Origin: JAWKOK01 sp963765875
GTDB lineage: Bacteria; Chloroflexota; Anaerolineae; Caldilineales; Caldilineaceae
DNA length: 64,000 nt
Assembly: GCA_963765875.1 (NCBI GenBank)
Contig: CAVXYK010000021.1
Coordinates: 145,332-209,331, forward strand
Reading direction: 5' to 3'
Of this stretch, positions 26,982 to 35,133 are shown one piece after another. Each line of letters starts with the position of its first letter. The first letter of the stretch is position 1. The position numbers and the translations under genes are program-made. The notes under the pieces were generated by a model. That model did no database searches. It saw only the letters and a list, made by a program, of their open reading frames with translations, and had not been told where the DNA came from.

Positions 26982-27100
26982 GACAGGTCTCAGACCTGTC
27001 CTCAAGCTGATAGAAAAAAAACAGGTTCGGACACCGCATGAGACGGTATCCGGACCTGTTTAGTCTGAACGTGGAACCTGCGACAGGTCTCAGACCTATC
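26982..27100. repeat. Paired gacaggtctcagacctgtc palindromes
   Basis: Two near-identical 19-base near-palindromes, at 26982-27000 and 27082-27100 (second copy has one base change), flank the terminator at 27013-27060. Each could fold into a small hairpin. They lie between the beta-helix gene and the convergent ABC operon. Confidence 0.75.
27013..27060 (-). terminator. Intrinsic terminator of the ABC exporter operon
   Basis: Read on the minus strand: a 17-bp stem with two mismatches (27060-27044 with 27036-27020), a 7-base loop, then a run of eight T (27020-27013). It lies 65 bases after the stop of the second ABC gene. Confidence 0.85.
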
Positions 27101-27124
27101 GCTATGAGCGTATGTTATTATCAG

Positions 27125-29015
27125 CTAGTCGCCGTATTCTAGGACGGCGGTCTCGCCATCTGCAACCGGCGCCGTCCCGTTGGTGCTGATTTTTTCATCG
27201 GTCAATTCACCGAACGGATCGTACTCGATTTCCAGCTCCTTGCGGAACTGCTGGGTGTAGAGTCGATAGTAGTGACCCTCCATCTCCAACAGCTCGGCAT
27301 GGGTGCCCATCTCCGCGATGCGGCCCTTTTCGATGACCAGAATACGGTCAGCGTTGCGGATGGTCGAGAGGCGATGGGCGATGACGAAACTGGTTCGTCC
27401 CTCCATCAGCGTCTCCATGCCCTGCTGGATCAGCGCCTCGGTCAGCGTGTCAACCGAACTGGTCGCCTCATCCATGATGAAGATGTCCGGCTGGGCCAAC
27501 ACGGCACGGGCCAGGCTGAGCAACTGCTTCTGCCCCACCGAGAGCAGATTGCCGCCCTCGCCGACCTCGGCATCGTAGCCCTCGTCCAACTCCATGATGA
27601 ACTCGTGGGCCCCGACCATGCGTGTCGCCTCTTCGATCTCTGCGTCCGTCGCATCGAGCCGCCCATAGCGCAGGTTCTCGCCGAATGGTGCCGGAGAAGA
27701 GATGCGGCGTCTGCAACACCATACCGATTCTCGACTGAATCGCGTGTTGGGTGAAGTCGGTGTAGTCCTCGCCGCCGATGGTGATGCAACCGGCGGTTGG
27801 CTCGTAGAAGCGGCAGACCAGATTGACGATGGTCGACTTGCCGCCTCCTGTGGGACCGACCAAGGCGATGGTCTCACCCCGGCCCACGGTCAGGCTGAAG
27901 CCGGCCAATACGGGCTTGTCTGCTTCGTAGGCGAAGTCGACATGGTCAAAGACGATCTCTCCCTGCATCGTGCCCGGATCGAAAGCGCCCGGTTTGTCGA
28001 CGATATCGGGCTCAGAGTCGAGCAACGAGTAGATGCGCTCGCCGGAAGCGATGGCCAACTGCATGCCCGCATAGACACGGGCCATTTCGTTGATCGGCCA
28101 GAGCATGAAGGTGATGTACGAGATGAACGCCTGGATGCCGCCGACGGTCATGGTGTCTGAACCAGTGTTGGCCTGGACGCCGCTGTACAGAATGACGGCT
28201 CCGACAGCAAAGGCTGCGATCAGCTGGACTGTCGGCAGGAATAGGGCCGATAGCCAGGCTGCTCGATAGCCCGCCTCGTACATCTCGCCGGTCAGTTCCT
28301 GGAATTCCTCTTGGTTGGCCCTCTCGCGTCGCAGCGCCTTAATGACCCGGACACCCGTGATCGTCTCGTTGTAATGCCCCGTGATCTTGGAATTGACCCG
28401 ACGCACGTCACGATACTGGACCAGGATGCGCTTCTTGAACTCGGCCGCCACCACGACGATGATCGGAATGATCACGCCGACAATCAGGGTCAACTGGGGG
28501 CTGATCATCCACATGAAGAACATGGATGTCGCGATATTGGCGATGGCCCACGTCACATCGAGCATGCCCCAGGTCACCAGCTCGGCCACACGGTCCGTGT
28601 CCGATGTCACGCGTGAGATTATCCAACCCACCGGCGTCTTGTTGTAGTAGCCCAGCGACAGGCTCTGCAAGCGGGTGAACATACTCTCGCGCAGGTCGAA
28701 GCGTACCTTTTCGCCCAGAATGCCGGTCATGTAGATGAAACCGAAGACGCTGACGGCTTGCACCAGAATCAGCGACGCGTATTGGGCCAGAATGGCTGCC
28801 GCTGCGGCCGTGTCCTTGGCCACGATGCCTTCATCGATGAGGCGCTTGGTCAGATACGTGAAGTAGGAGTCAACCATCGACACGACGATGATGAGCGAGA
28901 GAAAGCCCACCACCCACGGCCAATGCGGCTTCAACTGACCGGCAATGCGGCGCAGCGTCGCTCCATTGAATTGAGTTGTGAATTCTTCTTCTTCGTAGAA
29001 ATCATGCTCGGACAC
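27125..29015 (-). CDS. ABC exporter half-transporter B, one frameshift
   Basis: About 629 residues after removing one base of the CC at 27681-27682 (HLFSGTIR then ENLRYGRLDATDAE). An N-terminal six-helix exporter domain (residues about 35-320) is fused to an ATPase domain: Walker A GPTGGGKST, Q-loop VLQTPHLFSG, Walker B FIMDEATSSVD with the catalytic Glu, and H-loop IAHRLSTI. The signature is LSVGQ in place of LSGGQ. Start: GTG at 29015 with aggagg nine bases upstream; it overlaps the end of the preceding gene by 14 bases, so the two are translationally coupled. Together with subunit A it makes a heterodimer of the TM287/288-BmrCD type. Substrate unknown: drugs, lipids or peptides are possible. 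Confidence 0.88.
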
Positions 29016-30837
29016 GATTGAGTTCCTCCTCAAGTTCGGATTCTATCCGTGTCTGCGCTCGGTAAATTCGCTGGTACATGCCCGGCTCGCGCATCAGTTC
29101 GTCATGCGAGCCGCTCTGGACAATCCGGCCATGTTCCAACACCAGGATCTTGTCAGCTGCCATCAGGCTCTGGATGCGATGGGCAATGACAAAGGTCGTC
29201 CGACCTTCCATCAGCCGCTCCAGCGCTTGACGGATCATCGCTTCGGTCTCGGTGTCGACGGCGGATGTCGAGTCGTCCAGAATGAGAATGCCCGGATCCT
29301 TGAGCAACGTACGCGCAATGGCCACACGCTGCTTCTGTCCGCCTGAGAGCGTCACGCCGCGCTCGCCCACTAGCGTGTTATAGCCATCAGGAAAGACATC
29401 CATGATCACGTCGTGGATGGCCGCAGCACGGGCCGCGGCCTCGATCTCCTCGTCGCTCACGTCGCGGCCAACGCTGAAGCGGATGTTGTCGCGAATTGAG
29501 CGTGAGAAGAGGAACGGTTCCTGTTCCACGATGCCGATATTGTGACGCAGGAAGGCCGGCGGATACTCGGTCAACTCCTGTCCGTCGAGCGTGATGTGGC
29601 CACCGCTGTATTCGTAGAAGCGGGGCAGCAGATTGACCAGCGATGTCTTGCCGGAGCCGGTTGCGCCCAGCAGTGCAATGCGCTCACCCGGCTCAGCCTC
29701 GAAGCTGATGTCGTGCAACACGGGATCGTCGGTGCCCTCGTATGTGAAGTCGACGCCTTCGAAGGCGACTGCGCCCTTGATGTCTTCCGGTGCAATGAAG
29801 TCACTGTACGCGGTCACCTCGCGCTCCTCGGCGACGACCTTGGAGACGCGCTTGAACGAGACCAGGCCGGTCGACATCTGAATGATCAGGCGGCCCAGGT
29901 TGCGGATGGGCCAGATCAGCCAGATGATCATGCCGGAGTAGGCCATGTAGGTGCCGACGGTGATGGCGCCGTTGATGGCCATCATTGCGCCGACGGCAAA
30001 GCCGAGCACCATCTGCAAACCGCACAGCGTGTCCGAGATGGGCCAGTAGAGCGAGTGCATCCAGAGCAGCCGGCGTCCAAGCCGATACTTCTCCTGGTTC
30101 ACGCCCTGGAACTTCTCTTCCTCGTATTCCTGGCGGGCAAATGCTTTGACCACGCGTACGCCGCTCAGGTTCTGCTCAAGCGTGCTGGAGAGCACAGCCT
30201 CCTGCTCCTGATAGGCTTCGTAGCGGGTCGAGACCTTCTTGAAGAAAAAGACCGACATGACCAGCACAAAGGGAATGACAACCACGGAGATCAGTGCCAA
30301 CTGCCAGCTGATCAGAAAGATCGCTGTGAAGTTCACAACAAAGAGCATGAGGATGCGACCGCTCTCTATTGCCTGATCGGCAAAGAAGCGGCGTAGTGCA
30401 TCAACGTCGGACGTAGCGCGCTGGATCAGTTCACCGGTCTGGTTGTTGTCGTGGTAGGTGAAGCTGAGCCGTTGGATCTGGTCATGCAGATAGTCGCGTA
30501 CGCGCTGGGTGATGCCTTCAGAGGTGCTGGCAGCCAAGCGCCCGCTTGAAAAGGTGAAAATTCCTTGAACGACGGCCAGCCCGACAAAGCCCAAAACGAT
30601 GAGCCATAGGCCGTACTGTCGCTCGCCCTCGCCCAGGTACGCGTCGACGAAGTAGGCGAGCAGTAGAAATGTTGATGTGCGCGCGATGGTGGCCAGTCCC
30701 AAACTGATTGCCGCGCCTAGGTATCGCAGACGGTAGCCCTTCATCAGGAGCCAAAGACCGCGGAAACGATTTTCTGTCACCGTCTCCTTCATGTCGTAGG
30801 GCATCTGTTGTTTTGGCGGGATTGCTGTAATCGCCAT
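29002..30837 (-). CDS. ABC exporter half-transporter A
   Basis: A 611-residue intact half-exporter: exporter membrane domain (residues about 30-330), then the ATPase domain with Walker A LLGATGSGKTS, Q-loop VEQEPFLFSRS, canonical signature LSGGQKQR, Walker B ILILDDSTSAVD and H-loop IAHRIQSL. The residue after the Walker B Asp is Asp, not the catalytic Glu. This is the degenerate subunit of an asymmetric pair: its Walker site pairs with the LSVGQ of subunit B, while its LSGGQ completes the active site. Start ATG at 30837, preceded by gaggaaa at good distance. First gene of a two-gene operon ending at the 27013-27060 terminator. Confidence 0.92.
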   Translation of the reverse strand: MAITAIPPKQQMPYDMKETVTENRFRGLWLLMKGYRLRYLGAAISLGLATIARTSTFLLLAYFVDAYLGEGERQYGLWLIVLGFVGLAVVQGIFTFSSGRLAASTSEGITQRVRDYLHDQIQRLSFTYHDNNQTGELIQRATSDVDALRRFFADQAIESGRILMLFVVNFTAIFLISWQLALISVVVIPFVLVMSVFFFKKVSTRYEAYQEQEAVLSSTLEQNLSGVRVVKAFARQEYEEEKFQGVNQEKYRLGRRLLWMHSLYWPISDTLCGLQMVLGFAVGAMMAINGAITVGTYMAYSGMIIWLIWPIRNLGRLIIQMSTGLVSFKRVSKVVAEEREVTAYSDFIAPEDIKGAVAFEGVDFTYEGTDDPVLHDISFEAEPGERIALLGATGSGKTSLVNLLPRFYEYSGGHITLDGQELTEYPPAFLRHNIGIVEQEPFLFSRSIRDNIRFSVGRDVSDEEIEAAARAAAIHDVIMDVFPDGYNTLVGERGVTLSGGQKQRVAIARTLLKDPGILILDDSTSAVDTETEAMIRQALERLMEGRTTFVIAHRIQSLMAADKILVLEHGRIVQSGSHDELMREPGMYQRIYRAQTRIESELEEELNRVRA

Positions 30838-30931
30838 GATACTGTTTTCCTCAGAGTTACGGATAGAGTTTCATTCTCTGATGGTTTGCCCGGATCCACT
30901 CGTCTGGTCGACATCACATGATGGGACGGTT

Positions 30932-30976
30932 TTCTTACCCGCCGAACCATGTCGGCCATGAGTGGCGGGTAAGGAA
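30932..30976. repeat. Imperfect palindrome ttcttacccgcc/ggcgggtaaggaa
   Basis: A 45-base foldback with ends ttcttacccgcc and ggcgggtaaggaa. The stretch 30838-31797 (960 bases) holds this, a MITE copy, two minus-strand terminators and further short hairpins (for example 31671-31690 and 31728-31795), but no gene I can support. Confidence 0.6.
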
Positions 30977-31034
30977 ACCCGCCCTACGCGAAATCCTGCA
31001 AAACCATTCTGTTAAGCCTTCATCAATCCCCGGC

Positions 31035-31181
31035 CAGCAGCTTGTCGGAGAGAAGCAGAATAGAACGCTGATCATGCGGATCTGGCTGATATTCGCGGAT
31101 AAATACGGGAATAATCCGGTCTTTTTCCGCCATATCCGCTCAATCCGCGTCCGATTTCGTGTCTCTCCGACAGACTGCTAG
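31035..31181 (+). mobile_element. 147-bp MITE-like element, copy 1
   Basis: Nearly identical (about five mismatches by eye) to the inverse of 33382-33529. Ends are inverted repeats: (c)agcagcttgtcggagaga at left and the reverse complement of tctctccgacagactgct at right, with further matching toward gcggat. No coding capacity. The two copies face each other around the DUF2252 gene. Confidence 0.85.
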
Positions 31182-31333
31182 GTTTGGTGCTGCCATCGAT
31201 TGATCTGTTCCCCAACGGCGGTCAGCCGCTCTTCCCTCTTGGTTCAGACGATCCTGTGTCAAGTTGATGCACGCTGCCCCTCCTTGGTCGTTCAAACGTT
31301 GTCCGTCCAATCACCGATATTCCGGCAATAAAA

Positions 31334-31365
31334 AAGCGTAGGCATTGAACTCAATGCCTACGCTT
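31334..31365 (-). terminator. Minus-strand intrinsic terminator
   Basis: Perfect 15-bp stem (31334-31348 with 31351-31365) with a tight loop. On the minus strand it is followed by a T-run (AAAAAA at 31330-31335 on plus). It lies far downstream (433 bases) of the DUF2252 stop, so it may end a separate short transcript. Confidence 0.7.
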
Positions 31366-31417
31366 GGTGTCATCGTGTCCCGGCAGGTCGCTCAAAGACC
31401 GGCATGGGCGCACAAAC

Positions 31418-31451
31418 AAAAAAGCCGCAGGCATCGAGGATGCGCTGCGGC
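31418..31451 (-). terminator. Second minus-strand intrinsic terminator
   Basis: Stem gccgcaggcatc (31424-31435) with gatgcgctgcggc (31439-31451, one bulged base), 3-base loop. On the minus strand it is followed by T6 (31423-31418). Only about 50 bases separate it from the terminator at 31334-31365. Confidence 0.65.
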
Positions 31452-31797
31452 CTATGGTTCTAGCTACAATTGCTAACCAGCGGCAGACGCACCTCTCCCA
31501 GAGTCAAATCCAGCATATCCGATAAACATGCGGATACTCTTATGGTTAACCACAGATGCGTCTCCTAAAAATCGAACTGGTTCGTTACGTCTTGCGTGTC
31601 TCACAATTGACTCGCACAGATTGCTTCCAATTTGTGCGGAAGACCGTATGCAACTTTAGCATACGCATGGACCCTTGTCAAGGGTCTTTTCAAGATTTTG
31701 ACTTTCCTCGTCTGATGTCGAACGGCGAGGTGACGGCCACTGGCACATGAAAGCTTGTCGTTGGCAATCGTTATGCCAGTGGCTGCCGCCTCGAGAA

Positions 31798-33198
31798 TTA
31801 TATCCCGGTCTCGGCAATGATCCGCCCGGACTCGACTGCGGCGACCAGTGAATCGTAGTCCTTCTCCGTCTGATCGGCGTAGGCGATGGCAAACTTGGTC
31901 ATGGCCTTGGCAAATGTGTCGTTCTTGCCAATGTAGCCGGCAATGGCCGACGAATCGCCTGTGCGTGCATGGGCCCGGGCTAGGCACCACGTGCAGAGGT
32001 TGATGTAGGTTTCGAAGTCGCCAGCGTCCATCTTTTCGATGTCGGCTGAGCCCTTCATGTCTTTGAGTTGTCGCCAGTAGAAGTTGCGATACGTCTGGTC
32101 GCTCTTATGCCAACCCAGGAACATGTCGCTGTTGGCCTGCATCAGCCGCTGTGCAGTGACGACCCGTTCCGCCGGCTCTCTCTGCGCCGTTCTGGGATGG
32201 TAGGCCTCCAGAACCGAGGGTCCGGCTTCCTTTAGCTGAAGTATGATGGCATCATCTTCGTCTCGCGCTTCCAGCAACAGGATCACACAACGGGTCCCTA
32301 CGCTGCCCACGCCGCCCACGCGCAGTGCGCCATCGATGATGTGGTAACGCTCCAGCAGGACGCGCCGATCATCTGAAAGGCTATCCAAGTACTGGGACCA
32401 GGCATCTTCAATGCCCTCCTGTGCCAGTCTTTTTGCTTCTTCTTCGCCGGCAATCTCTATGTTACGTGCCTGTTCTCTAAAGGGTACGACCAGCGGGGGA
32501 TCGGCGATGATTCTGCGCCGGCCATCCTCTACGACCGTGAGCTTGTCCAGTGTCTGTTTCTGGGTTCTTCTGCGCGCCTTCGCGATCATCCTTTCTGCGC
32601 CTTTGATTCCCCGCTTGGAAGAGGCCTCGTCGAAGACGAACTGCACGGCCTCGGCATCCACATGGTAGTACCACATGTCCAATGTTGAAACGGAAGCAAA
32701 AAGATCCATCGCCTCTCCATAGACTGTGACGACCTTTTGGACCATGCGTCGGCACGCCTTCTCGCTGTAACCGTTGCCACGGCCGGCCACGACCACGCTG
32801 GCGATCAGCCGTTTGAGATCCCATTCCCAGTGACCGAGATAGGCTTCGTCAAAATCGTTCATGTCGAAGACCAGCTTGCGCTCAGGGGTTGCAAAGATTC
32901 CGAAATTAGATATGTGCGCGTCGCCGCAGATCATTGTGTCAATGCCTGAATCGGGTGTGTCCGACAGATCGGAGGCCATGACAATGGCTGAACCCCTCAG
33001 AAACGCAAACGGTGACTCCAGCATGCGTCCATACTTGATGGGGATCAAATGTTGAAGCCGATCCTTGTCCTGCTCTTGAAGTAGGTCGAGTGGGTCTCGA
33101 CGGTCTGTCGCTGGTGCCCAATTACCATGACTGGAGCGAGGCACTTGTTTTCTTCGATCCTTGCCAATTTTCTGATGCTTGGAACGATGATTGTCCAT
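31798..33198 (-). CDS. DUF2252 protein
   Basis: A 466-residue DUF2252 protein. Characteristic blocks: YGRMLESPFAFLRGSA (56-71), ICGDAHISNFG (90-100), VFDMNDFDEAYLGHWEWDLK, RVGGVGSVGTRC and the closing CLARAHARTGDSSAIAGYIG. The arrangement of GDAH-N and D-ND motifs resembles aminoglycoside-phosphotransferase/kinase-like folds, so a kinase-type activity is plausible but unproven. The N-terminal 35 residues are basic and poorly conserved. ATG at 33198 has aaggat upstream. The gene stands between two inverted copies of the 147-bp MITE, and its upstream region overlaps a broken membrane-protein gene. A strong hairpin follows the stop (31728-31795). Confidence 0.9.
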   Translation of the reverse strand: MDNHRSKHQKIGKDRRKQVPRSSHGNWAPATDRRDPLDLLQEQDKDRLQHLIPIKYGRMLESPFAFLRGSAIVMASDLSDTPDSGIDTMICGDAHISNFGIFATPERKLVFDMNDFDEAYLGHWEWDLKRLIASVVVAGRGNGYSEKACRRMVQKVVTVYGEAMDLFASVSTLDMWYYHVDAEAVQFVFDEASSKRGIKGAERMIAKARRRTQKQTLDKLTVVEDGRRRIIADPPLVVPFREQARNIEIAGEEEAKRLAQEGIEDAWSQYLDSLSDDRRVLLERYHIIDGALRVGGVGSVGTRCVILLLEARDEDDAIILQLKEAGPSVLEAYHPRTAQREPAERVVTAQRLMQANSDMFLGWHKSDQTYRNFYWRQLKDMKGSADIEKMDAGDFETYINLCTWCLARAHARTGDSSAIAGYIGKNDTFAKAMTKFAIAYADQTEKDYDSLVAAVESGRIIAETGI

Positions 33199-33586
33199 AA
33201 TAAATCCTTAGCTTCTGGGTGGCTGTTTCTTTGCTCGCCAGGTCTGGGTTTGAGTAGCGTTCTCTAGTCGACGAAAAGCTGAGTGAGGAACCAACTGGAT
33301 CTAGCACGACAATGTCAAGTATGGCTTGAGTTACGGGCGTATTGTAGTACCATGTGCCGATCACGCCGGCAACGCAGACCTCTAGCAGTCTGTCGGAGAG
33401 ACACGAAATAGAACGCGGATTGAGCGGATATGGCGGAAAAAGGCCGGATTATTCCTGTATTTATCCGCGAATATCAGCCAGATCCGCATGATCAGCGTTC
33501 TATTCTGCTTCTCTCCGACAAGCTGCTAGGACGATGACACTGATCACCATGCCGGCGTAGAGCAAAATCTTCTTGAATGTTCTCAC
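33199..33586 (-). pseudogene. Small membrane-protein gene split by a MITE
   Basis: A GTG at 33586 (ggagaa five bases before it) starts a basic-hydrophobic segment (MRTFKKILLYAGMVIS ... VIVL) that runs into the MITE at 33529 and stops at 33500. On the far side of the MITE the same coding direction continues with VCVAGVIGTWYYNTPVTQAI. Deleting the element and keeping one CTAG restores one uninterrupted frame: VIVL-E-VCVAGVIGTWYYN. This resembles an N-terminal transmembrane start followed by a W-x2-N-x-P motif. Beyond about 33300 the frame has no recognisable content and runs into the DUF2252 start, so the 3' end also seems lost. The family is not named here. Confidence 0.6.
33382..33529 (-). 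mobile_element. 147-bp MITE-like element, copy 2
   Basis: Inverse of 31035-31181. It is bounded on both sides by ctag (ctagcag ... ctgctag), consistent with a CTAG target duplication, although CTAG is its own reverse complement and could equally belong to the element ends. Inserted in a small membrane-protein gene. No transposase inside. Confidence 0.85.
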
Positions 33587-33667
33587 TGCTGTTCTCCATG
33601 TGATGGGCTGAAGATGACAACCTGCCGACGATATGGCCTGAAAAAAATCAGCTTGCCGAAACGCAGC

Positions 33668-34411
33668 TTAACTTTGTTTGTTGGTAGCCTGAATTGCCGT
33701 ATAGGTCAGGGTCTTCTGAGGCTCCGGCACGACTGCTTCTGCATTTTCGTGCACATTCGGAAAGTCTGCATAGACACCGCGGCGGTCAGGCGGCAGGAGT
33801 TCGGCAATTGCATACATGATTCTGCTCGTTTCGCGTCGAGCTTCGGCGCTCTTGTGTGCGTCACCATGGAGTTGAAGCGGCTTGCCGAATTTCACCGTGA
33901 TGGTTGGGCGTCCCCACTTGAGGATGCCGGTAAAGAGGTGCTGCCCGCCCAATGACATCACCGGGACGACGGGAACGCCGGTTGCCATGGCGATGCGGGC
34001 AGCGCCAGTCTTGCCACGCCCCAGCTTCCCGTTACGGCTTCGAGTCCCTTCAGGGTAAATGCCAACCACGCGCCCAGATTCCACGAGTGACACGGCCTGT
34101 TCCAGCGCTTCGAGGTCAAGCCGCGTCCGGTCAATTGGGAAGACACCGAATGTGGGAAAGAACCACGCTGCGATGGCGTTGATTTCGAAAAGATCTTTCT
34201 TTGCCATGTAATGGATCTGGCGTGGGCAGGCGAAGCCTTTGACAACTGTGTCCAGGCCGGCAAAATGGTTGGACGCCAGCAAGAAACCGCCGCTCAGCGG
34301 CACATTTTCAACGCCATCGATATGCAACTTGCATAAGAACGGGCGCAACAGCCAGGCAAACCACCACATCAGTCTCCACTGAATTGAACCGTCAACCGGT
34401 GCTTTCGGCAT
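33668..34411 (-). CDS. 1-acyl-glycerol-3-phosphate acyltransferase family (PlsC)
   Basis: A 247-residue lysophosphatidate acyltransferase-like enzyme. The HX4D motif is NHFAGLD (His49, Asp54). The second block is FPIDRTRLDLEALEQA. The third is YPEGTRSRNGKLGRGKTGAA (residues 120 on), and a final VPVVPVMSLGG motif is present. One hydrophobic segment near residues 14-27 anchors it to the membrane. It would acylate the sn-2 position in phospholipid synthesis or a related lipid acceptor. The ATG at 34411 has gaggat seven bases upstream; the frame stays open to 34531 without similarity. No lipid genes adjoin it. Confidence 0.9.
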   Translation of the reverse strand: MPKAPVDGSIQWRLMWWFAWLLRPFLCKLHIDGVENVPLSGGFLLASNHFAGLDTVVKGFACPRQIHYMAKKDLFEINAIAAWFFPTFGVFPIDRTRLDLEALEQAVSLVESGRVVGIYPEGTRSRNGKLGRGKTGAARIAMATGVPVVPVMSLGGQHLFTGILKWGRPTITVKFGKPLQLHGDAHKSAEARRETSRIMYAIAELLPPDRRGVYADFPNVHENAEAVVPEPQKTLTYTAIQATNKQS

Positions 34412-34830
34412 GGGAAATCCTCGCAATACTGGTTGGGCTGTTGGTAAGTGCGCTTCATGGTCCACACTCGGACATGGTAGACGCCGCGAGATACAGGCCC
34501 TACAATAAAATAAAGGGGCTGAAATATGCAACCCGCGCGCAGACCTTGTGCGTCGTTCGGGCTCAGTTCCCCGATCTATTCATTTGGATGACTCCGCTGA
34601 AAAGGCCATTTTTTGACACGAATTTTCACGAATTGTGTCGTCGTCCCAGAGCCAAGATTCGCATAGATTGCCTACAGCAGGGGCCGGCATTTGGATTGTC
34701 TGCAACGGATAGAATCCGACTACGAATATCAGTAGTTCACGAATTCAAGCAACACAAGATTCTTCGCTGGTTATTTCCCAGAGCGAGGAGGTTCTGTAAC
34801 CCCGCTCAGAATGACCGATCGTGGAGTACT

Positions 34831-34935
34831 GAATATCGAAAAGCGCCTTCAGGCGCTGAGAGTTGAGCCGCTGGACCAGGACGGTTCCCCTGCTTCTCGA
34901 TGTCAGCGGCGGGTTTCAGCCCTGCCGAAACAAGT
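34831..34935 (-). repeat. Interspersed palindromic repeat, family B copy 3
   Basis: The reverse complement matches 19707-19800 closely: cttgtttcggcagggctg, aaacccgccgctgacatcga, cagcggctcaactc, agcgcctgaaggcgcttttc, with an extra ~20 bases in the middle. Together with a degraded relative of the 1446-1528 repeat (34731-34820) it fills the gene-free stretch 34532-35006. An AT-rich foldback, gacacgaatt...gaattgtgtc, lies at 34616-34640. Confidence 0.7.
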
Positions 34936-35006
34936 TCGCTCTCTGGAATTCAGACGCGACTGCCCTACGGTGGAGGCGATGCGATATGGCATGCAGCGTG
35001 CCGGCA

Positions 35007-35015
35007 TGGTAAAAT
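35007..35015 (+). promoter_or_regulatory. Possible extended -10 promoter for the ROK gene
   Basis: TGGTAAAAT matches an extended -10 (TGnTANAAT). No good -35 at 17 bases. It would give a leader of about 110 bases before the ROK start. Confidence 0.35.
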
Positions 35016-35133
35016 ATACGATTGAAATCGCGGGCATTCGTGATGTTTTTCGGGCTTTTCACTGTTGCCGGTTGAGTATCGCGTTCGCTGCCGATCGTGG
35101 GTCCGCGTAACATTTGGGGAAAGGATAAGGACT

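Noticed and set aside
29542..30396. 284-residue open frame antisense to the ABC subunit A gene
   Set aside because: His/Asp/Gln-rich mirror translation, no motif or ribosome site.
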